A stretch of DNA of 9,357 nucleotides, taken from positions 1-9,357 of the forward strand of contig DUEB01000211.1 of NCBI GenBank assembly GCA_011176655.1, given 5' to 3'. A program made the position numbers and the translations under genes. This stretch comes from Dehalococcoidia bacterium. Its GTDB lineage: Bacteria > Chloroflexota > Dehalococcoidia > Dehalococcoidales > UBA5760. Below are positions 1 through 5,627 of the stretch, in pieces; position 1 is the first letter of the stretch, and each line of letters opens with the position of its first letter. The notes beneath the pieces were generated by a model. The model had not been told where the DNA came from, searched no databases, and saw only the letters and a list, made by a program, of their open reading frames with translations.

Positions 1-527
1 CCTGCCGCCGGCCGCCGAAGGCGCCGCCCAACATGAGACTCCAGACAATCCAGTACATTACCAGCGGTATGCCCGAAAGCAGGGTGATAACCAGCATATC
101 ACGATTCCTGATGTGAGACATTTCTTGGCCCAGGACCGCCCTGAGCTCGTCCTTATCCAGCAGTTTCATGAGTCCCTGGATAACACAGACTCGCCCGTCT
201 CGCTGCGTGCGGCCGAAGGCGAAGGCGGTGGGTATCCTGAGCTACGAGGATACCCACCTTAGGCTTGGGAAGGCCAGCTTCCCTGGCTAGTTCAGCCACC
301 ATCCGGCGTAGCTCGGGCGATTCCTTCTCCGAGACCCACTTTGCCTTCATTGTCCAGGCAACTATGGAGGGGCCGACAAGATACTGTAAGCCAATGAAGG
401 CAAAAGCCAGGATAATGTAGAAATACACATTGCCCGCTCCCGCCCAGATGCCGATACCCGTAATTACACCGTAGAGAATACCAAAGAGCAGAGCCACCAG
501 AAGGAACATCCGGCCCCTCAGATGCAT
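1..527 (-). pseudogene. htpX: HtpX-like M48 zinc metalloprotease, decayed and cut by the window edge
   Basis: HtpX proteins are membrane-bound zinc proteases that degrade misfolded membrane proteins. From ATG at 527 the first frame gives two N-terminal membrane segments, then the family-like stretch LAREAGLPKPKVGI (about 288-249). After that the homology moves to another frame, which reads PTAFAFGR, RDGRVCVIQGL, LLDKDELRAVLG, QEMSH, IRNRDM and a third hydrophobic segment up to base 1. Three lesions are visible: an extra base between 236 and 248; a TAG (244-242) in the downstream frame, where the family has an ordinary residue; and CAA (127-125) in place of the first His codon of the HExxH zinc motif (QEMSH). 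Other lines of the family keep both His. The gene continues beyond the left edge, so its C-terminus, including the third zinc ligand, is unseen. ATG 527 was chosen because it opens directly before the membrane segment; a G9 run lies four bases upstream. A second in-frame ATG at 509 is possible. Family assignment is strong; pseudogene status is likely but assumes correct assembly. Confidence 0.85.
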
Positions 528-563
528 AGAACCCCCCCCCATCAACCGCGAATCTCAGCATCT

Positions 564-593
564 ATTATAAAGCCTGCAACATTTATCCCGCAA
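564..593 (-). promoter_or_regulatory. Promoter of the HtpX-like gene
   Basis: On the minus strand a perfect TATAAT (569-564) lies 18 bases after TTGCGG (593-588), a weak -35 box. Transcription would start near 557 and give a leader of about 30 bases before ATG 527. It sits in the 78-base gap after tspO, so the protease gene probably had its own promoter in addition to any read-through. Confidence 0.5.
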
Positions 594-605
594 AACGCCG
601 CATCA

Positions 606-1091
606 CTAATTAAGAATCAGCACCCATACATTGAGCGCCGAGGCGATACTTAACCACGCCAGGTAAGGCGCTAGCAGTCCGCCAGCTACCCTCGATAGCT
701 TAAAGAACTTAATCATGGTAATAAGCACCAACACCCAGAGGCAGATGATGAGAACCGCCCCGCCGAGGATAGAATGCCAGCCGAAGAAGACTACCGACCA
801 CATCAGATTAACGACCAGCTGCACCCAGAAAAGGGTGAAAGCCGGCTTCACACCAGGCTGAGCCAAGCCCCGCCGCCAGACTAAAAACACGGCCACCCCC
901 ATCAGGGCGTAGAGGCTAGTCCACACAGGAGCAAACACCCAGTTCGGCGGGGTAAACGATGGTTTCGCCAGGGTAACGTACCAGGTCGTAATGGCTGGCG
1001 TCGTGAAAAGGGCGCCGATGAGCCCGGCACCCTCACAGGCAGCGATGCTGCCTACCAGCTTACCGACTTCAGCTTTATTTAGTCTTGCCAT
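606..1091 (-). CDS. tspO: TspO/MBR (peripheral benzodiazepine receptor) family membrane protein
   Basis: TspO proteins are five-helix membrane proteins that bind porphyrins and other tetrapyrroles. In bacteria they are linked to stress responses and tetrapyrrole handling. The 161-residue product has the usual family length. Diagnostic motifs are KPSFTPPNWVFAPVW (residues 43-57), the NLMWS segment (95-99) followed by VFFGWH, and the C-terminal APYLAWLSIASALN (141-154). Five hydrophobic helices fit, at roughly 13-33, 53-72, 84-103, 107-128 and 136-158. ATG 1091 has a strong GGAGGT ribosome site five bases upstream, which settles the start. A good promoter lies about 150 bases upstream. No haem, cobalamin or other tetrapyrrole gene is adjacent, so the ligand here cannot be inferred from context. 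Family assignment is secure; the precise role is open. Confidence 0.95.
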   Translation of the reverse strand: MARLNKAEVGKLVGSIAACEGAGLIGALFTTPAITTWYVTLAKPSFTPPNWVFAPVWTSLYALMGVAVFLVWRRGLAQPGVKPAFTLFWVQLVVNLMWSVVFFGWHSILGGAVLIICLWVLVLITMIKFFKLSRVAGGLLAPYLAWLSIASALNVWVLILN

Positions 1092-1273
1092 AGCTAACCT
1101 CCATTCGGATGTTAAACACCCCGAATTAACCTCAGGGCTAAAGCCCCTAAAAAGCTATCTCCCTCAAGCAGAAGTCCGGGACGGAGTTTCCGACGGGTGA
1201 TATAGCGGTCGGTCTCCAGACAGTAATCCCGCAAGCGTTCTGGATTTCTACCAGATTACAGCGCGGTTGTCAA
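1092..1273 (-). promoter_or_regulatory. tspO promoter and about 145-base leader
   Basis: On the minus strand a consensus TTGACA (1273-1268), a 17-base spacer and TAGAAA (1250-1245) with an extended TG form a strong promoter. Transcription should start near 1238, leaving an untranslated leader of about 145 bases. The leader contains a GGGC-TTTA-GCCC tetraloop hairpin (1146-1135) and a five-pair CCGAC/GTCGG stem near 1192-1214, then the GGAGGT ribosome site. I recognise no known riboswitch in it. The upstream stretch up to 1379 shows no gene; it has only a small GAGCG/CGCTC stem near 1297-1312. Confidence 0.6.
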
Positions 1274-1379
1274 GGGAGTCCTTTCGGAGATTAGGGGAGC
1301 GGCTAAACGCTCGCCCACACCAGCTTTGAATACCGGCCTGATAAGGGCGGCGGGAGCTAAGCCCAGAGCAGGGAGCGGC

Positions 1380-1553
1380 CTATTTCCCCCTCTTCGCGTA
1401 TTCATCACACCAGGTAGCATTGGGACGCTCCGGGCGGCGGCAGGCGCTACGCCAGTTCCACTTACAGCTATCGCACAGGAAGACATTCAGCCCCAGCGCC
1501 TTCTTGATTCTGAGGCTAATTCTGTGTCTTAACGGAGGCTTCTTAGGCTTCAT
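1380..1553 (-). CDS. Small four-cysteine protein, probable zinc-binding, unknown function
   Basis: This 57-residue protein starts at ATG 1553. An in-frame GTG at 1565 would add four residues. The N-terminal third is very basic (MKPKKPPLRHRISLRIKKAL). The C-terminal half has four cysteines at 27, 30, 38 and 49 (CDSC, then SACRRPERPNATWC), a spacing that could hold one zinc ion. The segment RPERPNATWC looks constrained, and I have the impression of similar short proteins in Dehalococcoidia, though I cannot verify this here. A likely promoter lies just upstream (1590-1618). The ribosome site is poor: only AGG touching the ATG, and an AGGGG farther away. It stands alone, divergent from corA. The basic N-terminus plus Cys cluster could suit nucleic-acid binding, but that is only inference. 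Coding is favoured by the organised Cys pattern and the promoter. Confidence 0.65.
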   Translation of the reverse strand: MKPKKPPLRHRISLRIKKALGLNVFLCDSCKWNWRSACRRPERPNATWCDEYAKRGK

Positions 1554-1589
1554 CCTTAATACCACTAAACGTAACTAGCTTGCCCCTTT

Positions 1590-1618
1590 AATATATCAGT
1601 TCGGGTGCGAGCTAGCAA
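1590..1618 (-). promoter_or_regulatory. Promoter of the small Cys protein
   Basis: On the minus strand TTGCTA (1618-1613), a 17-base spacer and TATATT (1595-1590) make a reasonable sigma-70-type promoter, with four and five matches of six. Transcription would begin near 1583, about 30 bases before ATG 1553. It is divergent from the corA promoter about 60 bases away. Confidence 0.5.
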
Positions 1619-1656
1619 GAATTGTGCTACAATAAGGCGATAAAACCCTGACTACC

Positions 1657-1683
1657 TTGATAGATAACCCGGCGGCGTATAAT
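1657..1683 (+). promoter_or_regulatory. Promoter of corA
   Basis: A perfect TATAAT (1678-1683) lies 15 bases after TTGATA (1657-1662). The spacer is short, so the -35 element is doubtful while the -10 is good. Transcription would start near 1690, leaving a leader of about 50 bases. That is too short for a known magnesium riboswitch. Confidence 0.5.
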
Positions 1684-1740
1684 CAGACCCCGGCGAACCA
1701 CTCCGGTAATAATACGGCTGGGCCAGGGAGGTAACCGACA

Positions 1741-2688
1741 GTGGCCGTTTCTCAGACCAAGAAAGAAGAAAAGCTGAATATGCAGTCGCTTACCTGGGGG
1801 GAGTTAACCTGGATTGATATTGAACACCCCACGGAAAAGGAGACCGAGTACCTGGCACAGAACTACCCCTTCCACCCCCTGGACCTGGATGACTGTCTCA
1901 GCCGAATCCAGCGCCCCAAGATAGACGTGTACAAAGACTACTTGTTCCTGGTCTTCCACTTCCCGGTCTTCAATAAGGAAGCCAGGGTGACCACCCCGAG
2001 CCAGGTATCGGTATTTATCGGCCAGAACTATCTCATTACCCTGCACAAAGGCGAGCTCAAGCCGCTGGCCAAGCTGTTTCGGGAATGCCAGATTGACGAG
2101 GAATCCCGTCAGGAGCACTTCAGCCAGGGGCCCGGCTACCTGCTCTACCGTATCACGGACCGCCTGGTTGACTACTGCCTGCCCATCTCCAACAAGATGC
2201 TGGATAATATCGAGGACGTCGAAGACAGGATTTTCGCTAACCGGGGACGCAGCCAGATTAAGGAGATATCTACCCTCCGCCGCGACATCATCTCCTTCCG
2301 GCGCATCATCTGGCCCATGAGGGCTGTCATCGGCAGTCTGGAGCCCAAGATCCGCCGCTTCACCAAGATGGACCTGTCGGTCTATTTCGGCGACACCGTT
2401 GACCACCTGGACAAGATCTGGGACGCCCTGGACGAGTACAAAGAGATAATCGAGGGGCTGAATGATACCCATGACTCGCTGGCAAGCAACAACACCAACG
2501 AGGTCATGCGTATCCTGACCATCATCGCCACCATCTTCATGCCCATTACCCTAATCGCCAGTCTCTGGGGCATGAACATTCGCCTGCCCTTTGAATCGTC
2601 CGGTAACGCCCTCCTCTACATTGTCCTTATCATGGCCGGCATCGTCGGCGGCATGCTCTACTTCTTCCGCCGCCGCCACTGGATTTAA
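1741..2688 (+). CDS. corA: CorA family magnesium/cobalt transporter
   Basis: CorA forms pentameric inner-membrane channels for Mg2+, with Co2+ or Ni2+ also passing in many members. The 315-residue length is typical. The N-terminal cytoplasmic domain runs to about residue 250 and contains a long charged helical region (150-245). Two membrane helices follow, at about 256-276 and 288-308. The signature GMN is at 277-279, directly after the first helix (SLWGMN). The chain ends in a basic cytoplasmic tail, RRRHWI, as in the family. The periplasmic loop reads IRLPFESSG instead of the commoner MPEL form, which is a modest variation. The start is GTG, chosen because GGGAGGT lies eight bases upstream (1726-1732). 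A later ATG (codon 14) has no comparable site. The MBL-fold gene follows nine bases after the stop, so the two are probably co-transcribed. Metal specificity cannot be told from sequence. Confidence 0.95.
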   Translation: MAVSQTKKEEKLNMQSLTWGELTWIDIEHPTEKETEYLAQNYPFHPLDLDDCLSRIQRPKIDVYKDYLFLVFHFPVFNKEARVTTPSQVSVFIGQNYLITLHKGELKPLAKLFRECQIDEESRQEHFSQGPGYLLYRITDRLVDYCLPISNKMLDNIEDVEDRIFANRGRSQIKEISTLRRDIISFRRIIWPMRAVIGSLEPKIRRFTKMDLSVYFGDTVDHLDKIWDALDEYKEIIEGLNDTHDSLASNNTNEVMRILTIIATIFMPITLIASLWGMNIRLPFESSGNALLYIVLIMAGIVGGMLYFFRRRHWI

Positions 2689-2697
2689 TCACAGGTA

Positions 2698-3465
2698 ATG
2701 AATATCACGACCCTGGGTGCCCATAACTGCGAATCGCAGAACACGAGACTTACTACCCTGCTCATTGATGACATCATAGCCATCGATGCCGGGGCGCTTA
2801 CCTCTAGCCTGACCTTCCCGGCACAGAAGCAACTCAAGGCAATCTTACTCACCCACCAGCACTATGACCACATTAAAGACATCCCGACCATCGCCTTTAA
2901 TTTCGCCATGGCCTGGACTACCCTCAACATATACTCCACCCTGCCCGTATACCAGGCCCTGAGCCTCATCCTGGGTAACAAGCTCTACCCCAACTTCCTG
3001 GAGTTCCCCCAGGAGAACCCCAGCCTTAAATTTAACCTGATAGAGCCCTACCAGGCTACGCAAATTGAGGGCTACGGCGTCTTAGCCCTCCCCGTAAACC
3101 ACTCAACGCCCACCGTTGGCTACCAGGTTACCTCCCCGGAGGGTAAGACGGTGTTCTATACCGGTGATACCGGCCCCGGTCTTGAAGACTGCTGGCAGCG
3201 AATCTCGCCCCAGCTACTCATCACCGAGGTCAGCGCCCCCAACCGGTTCCAGGAACTCTACCAGAGAAGAGGGCACTTTACCCCCAATCTGCTCCAGGAA
3301 GAGCTGGTCAGCTTCCGAGAGCTCAAGGGCTACCTACCCCAGGTAGTCATCGTTCATATGAACCCTGAATTAGAGGAGGAAATAAAAGCCGAGCTAGCCA
3401 CCCTAGCCCACTCCCTGGGCCACCCCATCACCCCAGCCCACGAGGGGATGCAGATTACCCTATAG
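2698..3465 (+). CDS. Metallo-beta-lactamase-fold hydrolase, cyclic-nucleotide phosphodiesterase/RNase Z-like group
   Basis: The 255-residue protein has the full metal-binding set of the MBL fold. THQHYDH (52-58) gives the HxHxDH ligands, His135 sits in NHS, Asp157 lies in TGDT, and His220 and His248 (AHEG) complete the site. A di-zinc or Fe/Zn hydrolase is therefore expected. The opening LGAHNCESQNTR and the overall layout resemble the Lactamase_B_2 branch that includes class II cAMP phosphodiesterase-like proteins. The substrate is not known and an RNase or other phosphodiester target is equally possible. There is no signal peptide, so the enzyme is cytoplasmic. The start ATG has only a weak AGGT close by and lies nine bases after the corA stop, which points to translational coupling. 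No functional link between CorA and this enzyme is evident. The fold is certain; the substrate is not. Confidence 0.9.
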   Translation: MNITTLGAHNCESQNTRLTTLLIDDIIAIDAGALTSSLTFPAQKQLKAILLTHQHYDHIKDIPTIAFNFAMAWTTLNIYSTLPVYQALSLILGNKLYPNFLEFPQENPSLKFNLIEPYQATQIEGYGVLALPVNHSTPTVGYQVTSPEGKTVFYTGDTGPGLEDCWQRISPQLLITEVSAPNRFQELYQRRGHFTPNLLQEELVSFRELKGYLPQVVIVHMNPELEEEIKAELATLAHSLGHPITPAHEGMQITL

Positions 3466-3501
3466 ACCACTCCCCCGAGCCGGCTACCGATATAACCTCC
3501 T

Positions 3502-3521
3502 TATAATTAAAACGTTTTAAT
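3502..3521 (+). promoter_or_regulatory. -10 box overlapping a perfect 16-bp palindrome (possible operator)
   Basis: A consensus TATAAT (3502-3507) overlaps by two bases the exact palindrome ATTAAAACGTTTTAAT (3506-3521). The patch is AT-rich inside GC-rich surroundings. The geometry, with the palindrome across the predicted start of transcription near 3514, fits a repressor operator; the AAACGTTT core resembles LacI/PurR-type sites. There is no good -35 box at 17 bases. The controlled genes would be the Mut7-C protein and the FAD oxidase downstream. Confidence 0.45.
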
Positions 3522-3558
3522 ACTTATTCCGGGCCCGGTTCGGACGGGAGCCGAGGAG

Positions 3559-4056
3559 GTGGGGACGATAGACAGCCCCAGATTTATAGTTGACCAAAAT
3601 GTGGGTAAGCTTGCCAGATGGCTACGCATGATGGGATATGACACCCGACTCTTCAGCGGCGATAACGATTCCCATATGGTCGCCCTGGCTCAAAAGGAAG
3701 ACCGAGTGATACTCACCAGGGATACCCAGATTATGAAGCGACGGGTGGTAACCAGCGGACAGGTCACGGCCATCCTCATTGAGGACGACGAACCCGAGCG
3801 ACAGATACGCCAGGTGATTACCACCCTCAACCTGGACCCTCAGTCCAGGCCGTTCAGCCTGTGTCTGGAGTGTAATTACCCCCTGGTGGCAAAAAGTAAG
3901 ACCGAGGTGGCAGACCTGGTACCCCCCTACGTTTTTCGGACGCAGAGCCACTACATGGCCTGCCCCAGGTGTCACCGCATCTACTGGCGGGGAACTCACT
4001 GGCAGGCCATGACCGAAAAACTAAAGGCCTTTATGAGAGACTTGACCGGGGACTAA
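3559..4056 (+). CDS. Mut7-C RNase domain protein (PIN-like plus zinc ribbon)
   Basis: The Mut7-C family (the C-terminal domain of the Mut-7 exonuclease) joins a PIN-like nuclease fold to a zinc ribbon. Free-standing bacterial members such as this 165-residue one are common and mostly uncharacterised. The N-terminal part has RFIVDQNVGKLARWLRMMGYD (8-28) with Asp12, then ILTRD (51-55) with Asp55, which are candidate acidic metal ligands. The C-terminal part has the zinc ribbon pairs CLEC (102-105) and CPRC (135-138), followed by the typical GTHW (145-148). The start is uncertain: GTG 3559 has GGAG eight bases upstream, but the best ribosome site, GAGGAGGT, overlaps this GTG and lies seven bases before an in-frame ATA (3568). 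The FAD oxidase gene begins 25 bases after the stop, so the two probably form an operon. Family is secure; biological role is unknown. Confidence 0.88.
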   Translation: MGTIDSPRFIVDQNVGKLARWLRMMGYDTRLFSGDNDSHMVALAQKEDRVILTRDTQIMKRRVVTSGQVTAILIEDDEPERQIRQVITTLNLDPQSRPFSLCLECNYPLVAKSKTEVADLVPPYVFRTQSHYMACPRCHRIYWRGTHWQAMTEKLKAFMRDLTGD

Positions 4057-4081
4057 TAGAGCGACCACAGGAGGCAGCGCC

Positions 4082-5494
4082 ATGACAGACCCAAGCGGCT
4101 ACGGAAAGGTAAGCGACCAGGTTCTGGCTTCACTAATCGAGATAGTGGGCGATAAGAATGTGCTCAGCGGAGACGACCGGGAGAACTACGCCCGGGACGA
4201 AACCGCCGAGCTGGAACCGGCCCTGCCCGAGGTCGTCGTCAGGCCGGAAGATGCGGCCTCAGTCGCCAGGATAATGAAGCTAGCCAGCGATAAGCTCATC
4301 CCGGTCACCCCCCGGGGCGGAGGCACCGGCATCTCCGGCGGGGCGGTACCCATCTACGGCGGCATCGTCCTCTCCCTGGAGAGAATGAACCGGATACTGG
4401 AGATAGACCGGGACAACTTCGTGGCTACGGTAGAGGCCGGGGTTATCCTCTCCAACCTCTACCAGGCCGTGGAAGAGCAGGGGCTCTACTACCCGCTGTA
4501 CCCCGGCGAGACCAGCTCCTCCATCGGCGGCAACGTAGCTACCAACGCCGGCGGCATGAGAGCCGTTAAGTACGGCGTCACCCGGCACTTCGTCCTGGGA
4601 CTGGAGGCGGTGCTGCCCAACGGAGACGTACTTGAGACCGGAGGCAAATTCGTCAAGTGCTCCACCGGCTACGAACTGACCCAGCTGATTACCGGCTCCG
4701 AGGGTACACTAGCGGTCATCACCAAGATTCTGCTCCGGCTCATCCCACCACCGGGGAAGAGGGAGGTGCTCTTCATCCCCTTCAACAGCCTGGAAGATGC
4801 CATCGGCTCCGTCCCCGATATCCTCAAGGGAGGCACCCTGCCCGTGGGCCTGGAGTTCATGGAGCAGGACATTATCAAACTGGTCGAGCAGTACACCGGC
4901 AGAGAAATCCCGCTCCATGACCACCGCGCCTTCTTAATGATAATCGTGGAGGCGGACAGCGAAGAGGAAATCCTCCGTATCGCCAATCACCTCGGCGAGG
5001 TCTGCTTAGGTCACGGCGCCGTTGATGTCTTCATGCCCGGCAGCGAGCGAGCCAAGAGAAACCTTCTGGAGCTAAGGGAGAAGTTCTACTCCACGGTGTG
5101 TCACTTCGGGACACCGGCGATTGTCGACGCCGTCGTTCCCCGCAGTCGCATCGCCGAGTTTATCGCCAGGGCGAAGGAGATAGCCCACCGCTACCAGATA
5201 CCGCTTATCACCTACGGACACGCCGGCGACGGCAACGTGCACCTGCACCCGATGAGCTACGGCACCAAGCATTCCGAAGCCAGGATAAATGAGCTTCTCG
5301 TCAAGATATTCGAAGCGAGCGTAGCCTGCGGCGGGACAATATCCGGCGAACACGGCCTCGGCCTGGTCAAGAAAAAATACCTGCCGATAGCCGCCGATAA
5401 AGCCAAACTTGCGCTCATGAAACGGATTAAGCAGGCCTTTGACCCCAACAACATCATGAACCCGGGTAAGGTCATCGACCTGGGACAGCCGTAG
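4082..5494 (+). CDS. FAD-binding oxidoreductase, GlcD / D-lactate dehydrogenase type
   Basis: This flavoenzyme family oxidises D-2-hydroxy acids such as glycolate, D-lactate or D-2-hydroxyglutarate, passing electrons to quinone, cytochrome or an Fe-S partner. The 470-residue length suits the family. The FAD domain (PCMH type) has RGGGTGISGGAVP (78-90), PGETSSSIGGN (141-151) continuing into VATNAGG, and TGSEGTLAVIT (204-214). The C-terminal substrate domain has the metal-binding YGHAGDGNVHLHP (378-390), SGEHGLG (421-427) and the ending FDPNNIMNPGK (453-463). The start ATG has AGGAGG seven bases upstream. No glcE/glcF-type partner or Fe-S subunit follows within the window, so either it works alone or its electron acceptor is encoded elsewhere. 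The substrate cannot be settled from sequence. It follows the Mut7-C gene by 25 bases and is followed by a weak terminator. Confidence 0.93.
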   Translation: MTDPSGYGKVSDQVLASLIEIVGDKNVLSGDDRENYARDETAELEPALPEVVVRPEDAASVARIMKLASDKLIPVTPRGGGTGISGGAVPIYGGIVLSLERMNRILEIDRDNFVATVEAGVILSNLYQAVEEQGLYYPLYPGETSSSIGGNVATNAGGMRAVKYGVTRHFVLGLEAVLPNGDVLETGGKFVKCSTGYELTQLITGSEGTLAVITKILLRLIPPPGKREVLFIPFNSLEDAIGSVPDILKGGTLPVGLEFMEQDIIKLVEQYTGREIPLHDHRAFLMIIVEADSEEEILRIANHLGEVCLGHGAVDVFMPGSERAKRNLLELREKFYSTVCHFGTPAIVDAVVPRSRIAEFIARAKEIAHRYQIPLITYGHAGDGNVHLHPMSYGTKHSEARINELLVKIFEASVACGGTISGEHGLGLVKKKYLPIAADKAKLALMKRIKQAFDPNNIMNPGKVIDLGQP

Positions 5495-5516
5495 TCTTGT
5501 TCATTATGTCACATAA

Positions 5517-5538
5517 GCGGCGGGACAGGCCGCCCTTT
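5517..5538 (+). terminator. Weak intrinsic terminator candidate after the FAD oxidase
   Basis: A GC-rich stem (GGCGG 5519-5523 with CCGCC 5530-5534, or the alternative GCGGC 5517-5521 with GCCGC 5529-5533) is followed by CTTT (5535-5538). The T tract is short, so termination may be partial. Its place, 23 bases after the stop and before the next promoter, supports the call. Confidence 0.45.
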
Positions 5539-5550
5539 GATAATATAGAG

Positions 5551-5579
5551 TTGACCATTACCGCCGATATTGCTACACT
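5551..5579 (+). promoter_or_regulatory. Promoter of the nnr-coaX-coaBC operon
   Basis: TTGACC (5551-5556), a 17-base spacer and TACACT (5574-5579) with an extended TG two bases before it form a good sigma-70-type promoter. Transcription should begin near 5586. The nascent 5' end would then fold at once into the 5587-5607 hairpin. Confidence 0.6.
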
Positions 5580-5586
5580 TCACATT

Positions 5587-5607
5587 GCCACCAGTAGTCC
5601 CGGTGGC
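5587..5607 (+). other. Hairpin at the 5' end of the nnr-coaX-coaBC transcript
   Basis: GCCACC (5587-5592) pairs with GGTGGC (5602-5607) around a nine-base loop. It falls at the predicted transcript start and ends ahead of the ribosome site of nnr, so it could protect the mRNA 5' end. It does not look like a known riboswitch. Confidence 0.4.
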
Positions 5608-5627
5608 CCCCAGCCGAGAGGAGCACC

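Noticed and set aside
292..561. 89-residue minus-strand frame in the HtpX-like region
   Set aside because: It is an alternative frame of the same DNA. The HtpX homology lies in the other two minus-strand frames.
991..1200. 69-residue plus-strand frame across the start of tspO
   Set aside because: It overlaps the start and leader of tspO on the other strand, lacks a ribosome site, and reads like chance sequence.
1256..1532. Open frames on both strands overlapping the small Cys protein region (68-76 residues)
   Set aside because: They are Ala/Arg/Pro-rich, have no ribosome sites or recognisable motifs, and overlap the better-supported four-Cys frame, so they look like GC-rich chance frames.
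1571..1619. Repeated CTAGCTTG/GCTAGCAAG-like words around the divergent promoters
   Set aside because: The words do not form a clean inverted or direct repeat once aligned, so no operator is claimed.
1690..1740. Possible magnesium-sensing riboswitch ahead of corA
   Set aside because: The predicted leader is only about 50 bases, too short for an M-box, and no matching stems are visible.
1804..2472. Long 222-residue open frame on the minus strand within corA
   Set aside because: It is antisense to a clear CorA protein and has the Val/Gly/Leu/Asp-rich composition of a mirror frame. No family motif is visible.
3529..3538. CCGGGCCCGG ten-base palindrome upstream of the Mut7-C gene
   Set aside because: It is short and made only of G and C in a GC-rich region, with no T tract, so chance is a sufficient explanation.
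5228..5262. GHAGDGNVHLHP in the FAD oxidase as an unusual active site
   Set aside because: It is the ordinary metal-binding motif of the D-lactate/D-2-hydroxyglutarate dehydrogenase family, with normal variation at the end.
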